Shown here piece by piece: positions 52,312-60,396 of a DNA stretch of 60,897 bases. The notes beneath the pieces are model-generated. The model was not told the DNA's origin, made no database searches, and saw nothing but the letters and a program-made list of their open reading frames with translations. Each line of letters begins with the position of its first letter. Positions within the stretch are counted from its first letter, which is position 1. The DNA is from DATAVB01 sp040414495 (GTDB taxonomy: Bacteria > Actinomycetota > Actinomycetes > Mycobacteriales > QHCD01), in contig JBEDUI010000274.1 in NCBI GenBank assembly GCA_040414495.1, forward strand, positions 1 to 60,897, in the 5' to 3' direction. The position numbers were made by a program, and so were the translations under genes.

Positions 52312-52830
52312 TTAGCCGCGTACGGCGTTGATTTCGATCGATATCGTCAGGTGTCGGGCAGCCATTCCACGCATCGCCTCTATACCGAACTCGTAGCGGT
52401 CAATGCGGCAGGTCGCACGAGCGGACAGGGCGCCGTCGGTGCCGGACATCTCGCTGACGTCCAGTGCGATCGGACGGGATTGCTCGCGCACCGTCAGCGT
52501 GCCCGTGATCTGCCAACCGTTGTCGGTCTGCCGGACGCCGTCGCCCTGGAACCGGATGGCCGGGTGGTTGTCGGTGTCGAGAAACTTCGGTGAGCGCACG
52601 GTCGTGTCGCGATTGCCGTTGCCGGTGGCGAAGCTGGTGGCATCGACCTCGACGGACGCGGTCGAGTCGCTCACCGGGTCGGCCACCTCGACCGATCCGG
52701 CCTGGATGCCGAACGTGCCACGCACCCCACCCAGGCCGAACAGATGCCGGGTGTCGAACCTGATCGTGGAGCGGGTCGGATCAATCGTGTACCGCCCGGC
52801 CGGTGGGATGGCGGGCTCTGCTGCCGTCAT
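52312..52830 (-). CDS. YceI family lipocalin-like protein
   Basis: This 172-residue protein belongs to the YceI/polyisoprenoid-binding fold: GRYTIDPTRSTIRFDTRHLFGLGGVRGTF at the start, VEVDATSFATGNGNRDTTVRSPKFLD in the middle and the strand pair ITGTLTVREQSRPIALDV. No signal peptide is present, so it is cytoplasmic, as in many actinobacterial members. It diverges from the tetR gene by 54 bases, which may control it. Confidence 0.9.
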   Translation of the reverse strand: MTAAEPAIPPAGRYTIDPTRSTIRFDTRHLFGLGGVRGTFGIQAGSVEVADPVSDSTASVEVDATSFATGNGNRDTTVRSPKFLDTDNHPAIRFQGDGVRQTDNGWQITGTLTVREQSRPIALDVSEMSGTDGALSARATCRIDRYEFGIEAMRGMAARHLTISIEINAVRG

Positions 52831-52884
52831 GGCGACTCTTCTCTGGTGGTTGCGAGTCTTACTCAGCCGCGGTAGACATTACTC

Positions 52885-53496
52885 ATGCAAGTAAACGGGT
52901 GCAAGCCGAAACGGTCCGTCACCGCCTCGGCCCGTCGCGCCCAGATCGTGCGGGCCGCGATCGAGACGATCGCCGATCTCGGCTATACGAAAGCGTCGTT
53001 CGCGCGCATCGCGGAGCGGGCGCAATTGTCCAGTACTCGGCTCATTTCGTATCACTTCGCCGATAAAAAAGAGCTGATCCAGGAGGTCGTGGGCGAGATC
53101 TTCGCCGAGATCGGTGGATTCATGACCGAGCGCATGCAGGGGCAGACCAGCGCCCGCGGTGCCCTGCACGCTTACATTCACGGCAACGTCGAATTCATCG
53201 GCACGCACCGTGAATCGATGAAGGCGTTGACCAGCATTTTCCTCAGCGGTGGCCTGGAAATCGACGAGACCGACCTCGGCGATCAATTGTCGCCGATCGA
53301 GGCAGTACTGCGGGGCGGGCAGGAATCCGGGGAATTCCGCGATTTCGACACCCGGATAATGGCATCGGTACTGCAGCGCGCCATCGAGGGCTTGCCGATC
53401 CTGTTGGCCACCGAGCCTGACCTGGATCTCGATACGTACGCCGATGAGGTTGTGCGGATTTTCGATCTCGCAACGGAGGCTCGTTCTGATGACTGA
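52885..53496 (+). CDS. TetR/AcrR family regulator
   Basis: This 203-residue regulator has HTH SFARIAERAQLSSTRLISYHFADKKELI and a C-terminal TetR_C domain. The divergent YceI gene is the nearest candidate target. ATG 52885 is the first in frame; an internal start near the conserved ARRAQIVRAA would shorten it by about 16 residues. The 150 bases after it show no clear gene. Confidence 0.86.
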   Translation: MQVNGCKPKRSVTASARRAQIVRAAIETIADLGYTKASFARIAERAQLSSTRLISYHFADKKELIQEVVGEIFAEIGGFMTERMQGQTSARGALHAYIHGNVEFIGTHRESMKALTSIFLSGGLEIDETDLGDQLSPIEAVLRGGQESGEFRDFDTRIMASVLQRAIEGLPILLATEPDLDLDTYADEVVRIFDLATEARSDD

Positions 53497-53649
53497 CATG
53501 CCGGGCGAGCAGATCCAGCCAGGGCGGGTGTTCGCCCAGATCGCCGGGCGGGACGCTGAGCGTCGTGACGTTGGTGGTGTTGCAGGGCATCGACCAGGTC
53601 CAGCTACGGCGCGGCGGTGTCTTTACGCAGTTGGTCGCGGCCGGCCGTG

Positions 53650-54843
53650 TCACCGCCGGATCAGACTCGCGGTCACCAGCCCGGCCACCAGCAGCCCCAT
53701 GATCGCGACACTGCCGGCCAGCGTGAACACATTGGCGAGGCCCGCGCTGGCCAACACCAATGCCGCCCCGCCGAGGACATAGCGCTTCGGAATCGTTGTG
53801 GCCCGGGTCATCCACACATGCAACGGTCCGGCGATCACGAGAAATATCGCCACCGGAATGGCGACCGTAAAGGCGGCGGCCACTGTGGACAGTTCGGCGC
53901 TGTGGTCGATCCTGTCGATCGCGACCTCCAGCCCGGCGCCGAGCGCCGCCAGCGCGGCGAAGATCAGGTAATGCCCGTAACCCCACGTGAGCGAAATCCA
54001 CAGCGACGTGCCCTGACCGGGCGCCGCCTCCTGCTTGAAGTACGACCACCACAGCCCGAACACCAGCAGCAGCGCCCCGCCGGCCAGCACGATCAGCGCG
54101 GCCGAGATGCCGTGATTGGTCCCGGCCGACTGGATCGCCACGGTGGAGGCGGAGACGCATTCGCCGAGCACGATCAGCGTGAACAGCCCGTACCGCTCGT
54201 TGATGTGCGATGGATGCCAGGCCGTCGGGGAGCCGCGGAACTCGGCCCAGGCCGGCACCGAGATCTCGGCCAGGACCAGCAGCGCGAACGTAATCCCGGT
54301 CCACGGATCCGCATGGAGCGCCAACCGGACCAGCCAAAGCAGCTGGCAGACACCGATGCCGATCGCGTACCGGACCGCGGTTGACCGACCGTCCGGATGC
54401 TCCACGGCCGCTCGCAGCCACTGCGCGATCATGGCGACGCGCATCACGATGTAACCGATGACGACGGTGACGAAATCGAAGTGCTCGAACGCCGATGGCA
54501 CGCCGGCGGCGAGGATGAGCGCACCGGTGATCTGGACGAACGTGAGCAGCCGGTACGGGACATCGTCGGTGTCGTAGGCCGAGGCGAACCAGGTGAAGTT
54601 CATCCACGCCCACCAGATCGCGAAGAACACCATCGCGTACCCGAGCAGGCCCCGGCCGGCGTGCCCGGCGTCCAGACTGTGATGCAACTGGGCCGCGGCC
54701 TGCGCCACCGCGACGACGAAGCACAGGTCGAACAGCAGCTCCAGCGGGGTCGAGGCGCGGTGCAGTTCGGCCCGGTCGCGGGCCACCATCGGCCGGTGCC
54801 AGCGCGGGCCGCGCGGTCGTTGGACTTGCTCGATGCTCGACAT
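53650..54843 (-). CDS. low temperature requirement protein A (LtrA) family
   Basis: This 397-residue membrane protein has about ten to twelve helices and the LtrA signatures STPLELLFDLCFVVAVAQAA near the start, WWAWMNFTWFASAYDTDD, and HINERYGLFTLIVLGECV in the middle. The family was named for a cold-growth phenotype in Listeria; its biochemical role is unknown. It is monocistronic here. ATG 54843 is clear. Confidence 0.9.
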   Translation of the reverse strand: MSSIEQVQRPRGPRWHRPMVARDRAELHRASTPLELLFDLCFVVAVAQAAAQLHHSLDAGHAGRGLLGYAMVFFAIWWAWMNFTWFASAYDTDDVPYRLLTFVQITGALILAAGVPSAFEHFDFVTVVIGYIVMRVAMIAQWLRAAVEHPDGRSTAVRYAIGIGVCQLLWLVRLALHADPWTGITFALLVLAEISVPAWAEFRGSPTAWHPSHINERYGLFTLIVLGECVSASTVAIQSAGTNHGISAALIVLAGGALLLVFGLWWSYFKQEAAPGQGTSLWISLTWGYGHYLIFAALAALGAGLEVAIDRIDHSAELSTVAAAFTVAIPVAIFLVIAGPLHVWMTRATTIPKRYVLGGAALVLASAGLANVFTLAGSVAIMGLLVAGLVTASLIRR

Positions 54844-54987
54844 GCTGACCCCGTACCGGCTCGGCCGCTGGCCGGCAGCGGCGATTTCTCTAGCTCGGCC
54901 GCGCGCTCACGCGATCCTGCGACGGCCCGTGTGCGGACGCTATCGTGACCCCGGCGTGTCGCGACGACCATGTCAAAGGGGGAACGG

Positions 54988-55782
54988 ATGGCGCAATCGG
55001 GCGGGATCATTCCGGTCGCGGTGGTGACCGGCGCGGGGTCGGGGATCGGCCGCAGTGTCGCGCTGGCGTTGGTCCGGGCTGGGTACCGGGTTGCGTTGGC
55101 CGGCCGGCGGCCCGAGGCGCTGACCGAGACCGCGCGGCTGGCCGGCATCGCGCGGATGACCGGAACGGCTCAGTCGGCGGGTCCGGTCCAGACGCTCGCG
55201 GTGCCCACCGACGTGACGTCGGCCGCGGCGGTGGAGGCGCTTTTCGACACGGTGGTGGGGCGCTGGGGTCGGGTCGACGTGCTGTTCAACAACGCCGGTA
55301 TGGGCAGCGCCGGTGCGGTTGAGGAGATTACGCCCGAGCAATTCCAGCAGGTCGTCGATGTGAACCTGACCGGATCGTTCCTGTGCGCGCACCACGCGGT
55401 GCGGGCGATGAAGGAGCAGCAGCCGCGCGGCGGCCGGATCATCAACAACGGCTCGATTTCGGCGCACACGCCCCGCCCGCGCAGCGTCGCGTACACCGCG
55501 ACCAAACACGCCATCACCGGCCTGACCAAATCGATCTCGCTGGATGGCCGCCCGTACGACATCGCGTGCGGTCAGATCGATATCGGCAACGCCGGCACCG
55601 AAATGACCGACCGGATGAGCCGGGGCGTACCGCAGCCGGACGGCCGGACCATGGTCGAGCCGACCTTCGACGTCGAGCACGTGGCCGAGGCCGTGGTCTA
55701 CATGGCCGGGCTGCCGCTGAATACGAACGTGCAGTTCATGACGATCATGGCTACGACGATGCCGTACGTCGGTCGGGGTTGA
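54988..55782 (+). CDS. short-chain dehydrogenase/reductase
   Basis: This 264-residue SDR has the cofactor motif TGAGSGIG, NNAG, the catalytic Ser in NNGSISAHTP and YTATK (YxxxK). The lack of an acidic residue right after strand 2 (LAGRRPEAL) suggests NADP(H). ATG 54988 follows AAAGGGGGAACGG; the frame opens six codons earlier. The substrate is unknown; no neighbours give a pathway. Confidence 0.9.
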   Translation: MAQSGGIIPVAVVTGAGSGIGRSVALALVRAGYRVALAGRRPEALTETARLAGIARMTGTAQSAGPVQTLAVPTDVTSAAAVEALFDTVVGRWGRVDVLFNNAGMGSAGAVEEITPEQFQQVVDVNLTGSFLCAHHAVRAMKEQQPRGGRIINNGSISAHTPRPRSVAYTATKHAITGLTKSISLDGRPYDIACGQIDIGNAGTEMTDRMSRGVPQPDGRTMVEPTFDVEHVAEAVVYMAGLPLNTNVQFMTIMATTMPYVGRG

Positions 55783-55877
55783 TGTTTTTGCTCGGTCGCG
55801 TACCTGACAGGAGATGTCAGGTACGGCTGTCAGAGTTCGGCTCGTTCGAGTTGGATTTTGACGAAAGGTTATGCGCA

Positions 55878-56243
55878 ATGACAGGTTTCGCGTCCTTGGC
55901 GATGGTCAATCTGGACTGTGCCGAGCCGAAGGCGTTGGCGGAGTTTTATCACCAGGTGCTGGGTTGGGAGATTACGCACGCGCAGGATGAGTACGCCATG
56001 ATCAGTGACGCGGGCGGTACGTCGATCGGGTTCGGTCAGGTTGAGGGATATACGCCGCCGCAATGGCCGGAATCGTCGTCGCCTAAGCGGTATCACCTTG
56101 ACCTGTATGTGGACGATTTGGATAAGGCCGAGCAGCAGGCGTTGGCGCTGGGTGCCGGAAAGCCGGAATTCCAGCCGGGGGAGCGGTGGCGGGTGCTAAC
56201 GGATCCGGCCGGCCACCCGTTCTGCCTCTGCGTACGGTCGTAA
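55878..56243 (+). CDS. VOC (glyoxalase/bleomycin-resistance) family protein
   Basis: This 121-residue single VOC module has MVNLDCAEPKALAEFYHQVLGW at the start, HLDLYVDDLDKAEQQALALGA and LTDPAGHPFCLC at the end. Such proteins bind a divalent metal or a small ligand as dimers; resistance, isomerase and dioxygenase roles all occur. It starts at ATG 55878, 95 bases after the SDR gene, and is followed by a strong terminator. Confidence 0.87.
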   Translation: MTGFASLAMVNLDCAEPKALAEFYHQVLGWEITHAQDEYAMISDAGGTSIGFGQVEGYTPPQWPESSSPKRYHLDLYVDDLDKAEQQALALGAGKPEFQPGERWRVLTDPAGHPFCLCVRS

Positions 56244-56255
56244 GCTGTTGCGGGC

Positions 56256-56296
56256 CCGTGGGTTCCGGATTTCCAGCCGCAGCCCGGAACCCACGG
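56256..56296. terminator. hairpin terminator between convergent VOC and GNAT genes
   Basis: CCGTGGGTTCCGG at 56256-56268 pairs exactly with CCGGAACCCACGG at 56284-56296. It lies within the 59-base gap between the two convergent stops and probably serves both. Confidence 0.75.
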
Positions 56297-56302
56297 CTCA
56301 TG

Positions 56303-56938
56303 CTATTTTCGGTAGTTCTTTTTTAGCAGCACGCATACCGCGTACGGTGCGTCGTCCTGCTCGCCTTCGATTCCCGCAACGATGCCGCGGCTACGGATTT
56401 CCCCCGCGTACCGCATTCCAATGCGTTCCATTACGGCGCGCGAACGCACGTTATGGCGAACCGTGCAGGAAACCACGGCTTGCACGCCGAGGACGTCGAA
56501 TGCGAACGCGAGCCCGGCGCGGCCGATTTCAGTCGCGTAGCCGCGTCCCCAGAACTGCGGCCGTAGCGCCCAGCCGATTTCCAGCCAATTCGCGTGCGCA
56601 ACGAATGGGCGGCCCATTTCGTGGGCGACGCGTACCCACGGTTGCGCCGGAAGGAATTCGTAGATCTGGCCCCAGTCGTCGTCGATCGGCGTGCGCGACA
56701 AACCGCCCCGGCCGATGACCTCGCCGGTCTTGCGATCGTACGCAATCCACTTGTGGACGCCGTGGAACTGCCACGATTCCCTTATGGAGGCGGCCCTTTG
56801 TTGGGCCTCCTCACGGGTTGGCTTCCCGTCGCCGTACCAGTACGACACGTCGTCGTCGTTGTGTACCAACCAGAGATCGTCGGCGTTGGCCGGCCCGATC
56901 GGCTCCAGCCGCAGCCGCGCCGTGTAGCGGTCTTCCAT
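56303..56938 (-). CDS. GNAT family N-acetyltransferase (RimJ-like)
   Basis: This 211-residue acetyltransferase of the Acetyltransf_3 type has TARLRLEPIGPANADDLWLV, GEVIGRGGLSR, the acetyl-CoA loop FWGRGYATEIGRAGLAFAF and HNVRSRAVMERIGMRYAGE. It may acetylate a protein N-terminus or a small amine. ATG 56938 aligns with the family start; the frame extends upstream. It faces the next locus across a short gap. Confidence 0.88.
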   Translation of the reverse strand: MEDRYTARLRLEPIGPANADDLWLVHNDDDVSYWYGDGKPTREEAQQRAASIRESWQFHGVHKWIAYDRKTGEVIGRGGLSRTPIDDDWGQIYEFLPAQPWVRVAHEMGRPFVAHANWLEIGWALRPQFWGRGYATEIGRAGLAFAFDVLGVQAVVSCTVRHNVRSRAVMERIGMRYAGEIRSRGIVAGIEGEQDDAPYAVCVLLKKNYRK

Positions 56939-56994
56939 GCGCGCAGCCTCGCACGGCGACGCGGACGCTGCATCCGAAATTTGCTCGGCGTGTG

Positions 56995-57275
56995 ATGCTC
57001 CTGAGGAATCTTGTCGCAACGCACGCCGATTCGCGACCCGAGAAACTGGACTTCGCCCCGGCGCTGACAGCTATCAGCGGCGCCCTGACCAGCAGGTCCG
57101 TCTCGACACCGTGCACGGCCACGTCCTGGTAATGGATCCGCGCACCGCAGGCGAGGGTCAAGCCGTGCTGTCCAAAGCGCGAATCGTTGCGGCGCGCCAC
57201 GGCCTCGCGCATCAATTAAGTTGGATCGACAAAATTGCCCGCATCTGCGAACCCTTACCCAGGAGACTTTCGTGA
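56995..57275 (+). pseudogene. possible frameshifted small gene upstream of the YdcF gene
   Basis: Two overlapping frames each look protein-like and read as one product if joined near 57080: MLLRNLVATHADSRPEKLDF from ATG 56995, then LDTVHGHVLVMDPRTAGEGQ ... SWIDKIARICEPLPRRLS in the third frame. The stop of the second part overlaps the YdcF GTG start as GTGA, typical of coupled genes. It may be a pseudogene, a programmed frameshift or a sequencing error. The family is unknown. The rest of the 333-base gap 56939-57271 shows nothing. Confidence 0.35.
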
Positions 57276-57940
57276 CCCGGGCTCGCCCACCAATCAGCGA
57301 TGAGGAAGCCCAGGATGCGGCGCTCATCTGGGAATATCATCAGCTACATCATGAATTGCGGGCCTGCGACGTCGCGATCTGCCTCGGCGGACCAGATCCA
57401 GACGTGGCTGACTTTGCCGTTGAGCTGTATCACCGAAAACTATTTCCGACGCTAGTATTCAGCGGCGCCAATAGTCCCGATACCGTGGAGTACTACCCGC
57501 GCGGCGAGGCGATCGAATGCCGCGAAAAGGCCCTAAGCCTTGGTGTACCCAACTCCGCGATCCTGGTCGAAATACGAGCTACTAACACCGGCCAAAACGT
57601 CGCGTACTCCCGTACCGTGCTCGCCGAGCACGATCTTTATCCCGCGACAATCATGTTGGTGTCCATGCCCTACATGCAGCGGCGCGCTTTCGCGACTTGT
57701 CGCAAGGTCTGGCCCGACGTTGACATCGTGTGCGCCTCAGAACCGATCGAGTTCGTCGAGTACGCCAAGGCCATCGGCAATCCACCAGTCGTGCTGGACA
57801 TGATCGTCGGCGACATGCAACGGATCATGGAATATCCGAAGAAAGGTTTCGCCATCGAGCAGCACGTACCCCAAGCGGTGCAGGATGCCTACGAACGCCT
57901 TGTCAATGCCGGCTACACCAGTCGACTCGCCGCGCTATGA
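57272..57940 (+). CDS. YdcF/DUF218-type protein
   Basis: This 222-residue protein of the YdcF-like fold has VAICLGGPDPDVADFAVELY, FPTLVFSGANSPDT, the ATNTGQNVAYSR segment typical of the family (usually S.NT.EN) and MLVSMPYMQRRAF. YdcF-like proteins bind nucleotides or act in envelope glycan metabolism; the function is unproven. There is no membrane segment, unlike SanA/ElyC members. GTG 57272 follows AGGAGA. Its stop overlaps the WbqC start (ATGA). Confidence 0.78.
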   Translation: MTRARPPISDEEAQDAALIWEYHQLHHELRACDVAICLGGPDPDVADFAVELYHRKLFPTLVFSGANSPDTVEYYPRGEAIECREKALSLGVPNSAILVEIRATNTGQNVAYSRTVLAEHDLYPATIMLVSMPYMQRRAFATCRKVWPDVDIVCASEPIEFVEYAKAIGNPPVVLDMIVGDMQRIMEYPKKGFAIEQHVPQAVQDAYERLVNAGYTSRLAAL

Positions 57941-58731
57941 CCACGGTAGCGACGGTCCCCAACGCGGCGCAGCACTCCGAAACCCCGGCGACCATCTGCG
58001 CCATACATCAACCTAATTTCCTACCGCGCCTGTCAACGCTAGCCAAGCTTTACTTCGCGGATTGCTGGGTCGTGCTGGGCGACGTCCAGTTCGTCCGCAA
58101 TGATTACCAGCACCGTGCGCGGATCGCTAACCTCGGCGAAACGGACCGCGAATTCTGGCTCACGCTACCCGTACACCGGCCACAAGGGCGGGCATCGCTC
58201 ATTCGGGACGTCGCTATCGCCGAGCCGGCTAGGACACGGCGCCATGTCGAGCATGCACTGCAACACGCCTACGGCAGAAGTCGACACTGGAAATCCCTGC
58301 GTAGCGCGCTAGAGCCAGCACTGACGCTGATCACGAGCGGCGGCGACCTACAGGACGTGGACGAAGCCTCAACGCGAGCGTTGCTCGATCTGATGGACTG
58401 GCCGGGAAGCATCATCCGAAGTGACTCCTACAAGCCCCGCAACGATCGATCCGCGCGGCTGGCTGATCTTACGCTGGCAACCGGCTGCCGAACATATTTA
58501 TGTGGCACCGGGGGCTCGCGCTATCTGGACGAGCAGATTCTCATCGATGCTGGGCTCTCGGTGAAGCATTTTGCGACACCCGAGCCAGCGCGAGATTCAC
58601 TATGGAGTGGCGCGCGACGACTATCAGCACTGAACGCTCTTGCGATTTACGGCCCCACCGAAATTCGACGTATTCTCGGTCGAACGAGCGCCGAATTCTG
58701 GGCACAGGATCCAACCTGCAGAGCATACTGA
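57937..58731 (+). CDS. WbqC family protein
   Basis: This 264-residue protein has the WbqC signature ICAIHQPNFLPRLSTLAKLYFADCWVVL at 20-48, then NDYQHRARI and CRTYLCGTGGSRYLDE. WbqC-like proteins occur in O-antigen, glycopeptide and other natural-product clusters, where they are thought to help attach amino acid or acyl groups; the exact reaction is unclear. Coupling with the YdcF-like gene suggests a joint function. Codon usage here is visibly less GC-biased than in the arabinan locus, compatible with acquisition. Confidence 0.85.
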   Translation: MTTVATVPNAAQHSETPATICAIHQPNFLPRLSTLAKLYFADCWVVLGDVQFVRNDYQHRARIANLGETDREFWLTLPVHRPQGRASLIRDVAIAEPARTRRHVEHALQHAYGRSRHWKSLRSALEPALTLITSGGDLQDVDEASTRALLDLMDWPGSIIRSDSYKPRNDRSARLADLTLATGCRTYLCGTGGSRYLDEQILIDAGLSVKHFATPEPARDSLWSGARRLSALNALAIYGPTEIRRILGRTSAEFWAQDPTCRAY

Positions 58732-59008
58732 CTGAGGAGATCGGGGTTATGACGTTGCTCGGAACAGGCGCTGGCTGGCATCATGGTGGTCGCCGGGGTG
58801 AAGAGCCACGGAAGTGAGACCGGGAGCCTGCCAGTAGCACCAGACAGGTCGCCCGGTCTTTGCGTATTTACGGCAGTCTATGTACGCGTGCGAATCGGCT
58901 GATCTGCCTTCGGTATCTGCCGCCGGCGCCGTAGCACCAAGCCACGATGTCAGCTGCCCAGAGTGGTATTCGGTCACCGGATGCACGGCTAAGGCGTTCT
59001 TTTTGTCG
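58732..59008. other. intergenic region between convergent WbqC and MFS genes
   Basis: This 277-base region contains a 22-codon frame at 58749-58817 behind a GAGGAG site (see findings) and an opposite-strand 79-codon frame without a ribosome binding site. No terminator hairpin with a T-run was noticed. Confidence 0.4.
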
Positions 59009-60265
59009 CTAGTGCTTACCGTGTGATCTTGATGGGGGCGGAGTTGGTCGCGAGCCTGCTGCGAGTGTGAGAGCGATGGGTGCGTGGGCCGCGGCGATGA
59101 TCAGTGCGGCAGTCGTGGGTGTGGTGGCTGCGAGGGCGATACCGCCGAGGGCTGCGCCGGTGGGGAATCCGCAGGTTGTCAGCGCGATACGGGCGCCGAA
59201 AATGCGGCCGCGTTGCTGTTCGGGGACGATGCGTTGCAAGATGGCTCGGCTGATCGGATAGAAGGGCGCTGCCAGCACGCCGACACCGATCGCCAGCGCG
59301 ATGGCGATCGTCATTGTGTGGATGGCCGGCAGGACTAGGACGCAGACGCCGCTGCCCACCACGGTCGTCGGCAAGCTCAGCCAGGCGGGGAATTTGGTGA
59401 GAATTGGGGTGAGGGTCAGCGTGCTGACCAGCGAGCCGACTCCGGCTGCGGAGATCAGCAGTCCGTAGGCGCCTGCTCCGCCGCCGAGGGCGCTGCGGGT
59501 GTAGGCCGGCCAGAAGACTTGCAGGGCACCGTCGATAGCCAAGAATCCGACGCTGGCAAGCGTGATCAGTACGACCATGCGGTGCTGCAGCAGGAGTCTG
59601 AAGCCGCGGGCAAATTGGGTCCAGACCGGCTCGGCCGGGGCGTGCAGGGCGGTGCGGATCGGCAGCGCGGTTGCACACGCGGCCATGATCAGGAAAGTGG
59701 CCGCGTCGACGTAGATTGCTGGCTGGATGCCGGTCAGGCCTACCAGCAATCCGGCGGCGGCCGGACCGACCCATTCGGCGAGATCAAAGGTGGCGCCGAG
59801 CAGCGCGTTCGCTGATTCCAGTTCGGGATCAGGCACAAGCGTAGGTACGGCGATCTCTTGGCCGACCTCGGTCGCGCTGGCAATAAGTCCGGTCACGACA
59901 ACCAGCGGATATAGGTAGCCGACCCGTAATTCACCGAACGTCGTGAGCAGCGGAATGATTAGCAGCAATAGCCCGCGCAGCAGATTATCCAGCCCTAGTA
60001 CGAGACGAAGGCCAAAGCGGTCGAGAAGGTGCCCGGCAATGGGCGCGCTGAGCGCACGCGGTATTCCGCCGGCAAAGATTAACAATCCCAGGTCCCGCGG
60101 TGACCCGATCGTCAGCGTCAACCACGCCAGCGCGACACCGAAAAACGTGTCACCCAATCGGGATGCGGCTATGCCCAAGAATAGGGCCCGGAACCGCGGC
60201 CGCCTGGCTAATACGCGTGTCGGACCGATTCGCGCGGCTCGTGATCTGTCCGTTGTAGTGCCCAT
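59009..60265 (-). CDS. MFS transporter
   Basis: This 418-residue transporter has about 12 membrane helices, with RPRFRALFLGIAASRLGDTFFGVALAWLTL near the start, GHLLDRFGLRLVLGLDNLLRG (loop 2-3 motif A-like) and EQQRGRIFGARIALTTCGFPTG. It resembles the MFS_3/enterobactin-exporter-like group that exports drugs or natural products. The ATG at 60265 begins the frame. It may handle a product of the neighbouring WbqC/methyltransferase genes or be unrelated. Confidence 0.87.
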   Translation of the reverse strand: MGTTTDRSRAARIGPTRVLARRPRFRALFLGIAASRLGDTFFGVALAWLTLTIGSPRDLGLLIFAGGIPRALSAPIAGHLLDRFGLRLVLGLDNLLRGLLLLIIPLLTTFGELRVGYLYPLVVVTGLIASATEVGQEIAVPTLVPDPELESANALLGATFDLAEWVGPAAAGLLVGLTGIQPAIYVDAATFLIMAACATALPIRTALHAPAEPVWTQFARGFRLLLQHRMVVLITLASVGFLAIDGALQVFWPAYTRSALGGGAGAYGLLISAAGVGSLVSTLTLTPILTKFPAWLSLPTTVVGSGVCVLVLPAIHTMTIAIALAIGVGVLAAPFYPISRAILQRIVPEQQRGRIFGARIALTTCGFPTGAALGGIALAATTPTTAALIIAAAHAPIALTLAAGSRPTPPPSRSHGKH

Positions 60266-60396
60266 GGCGCATCAGCATGGCTGGCACAAAAGGGAAAGAA
60301 CAGTCTTGTTCTTCTCAGCTCGGCCGCGCATCCTAGAGCGGGCAAGGCCATTAAAGGTGGATGCCTTGTGAGACAGCTCGGTTCAGAGACGCCCTG

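Noticed and set aside
53497..53649. Possible gene remnant between tetR and ltrA
   Set aside because: Fragments of several frames look protein-like on both strands, but none has a start with a ribosome binding site or a recognisable motif, and no joined reading was convincing.
58747..58986. 79-codon minus-strand frame downstream of the MFS gene
   Set aside because: GTG start without a ribosome binding site, no family resemblance, and it overlaps the 22-codon plus-strand frame.
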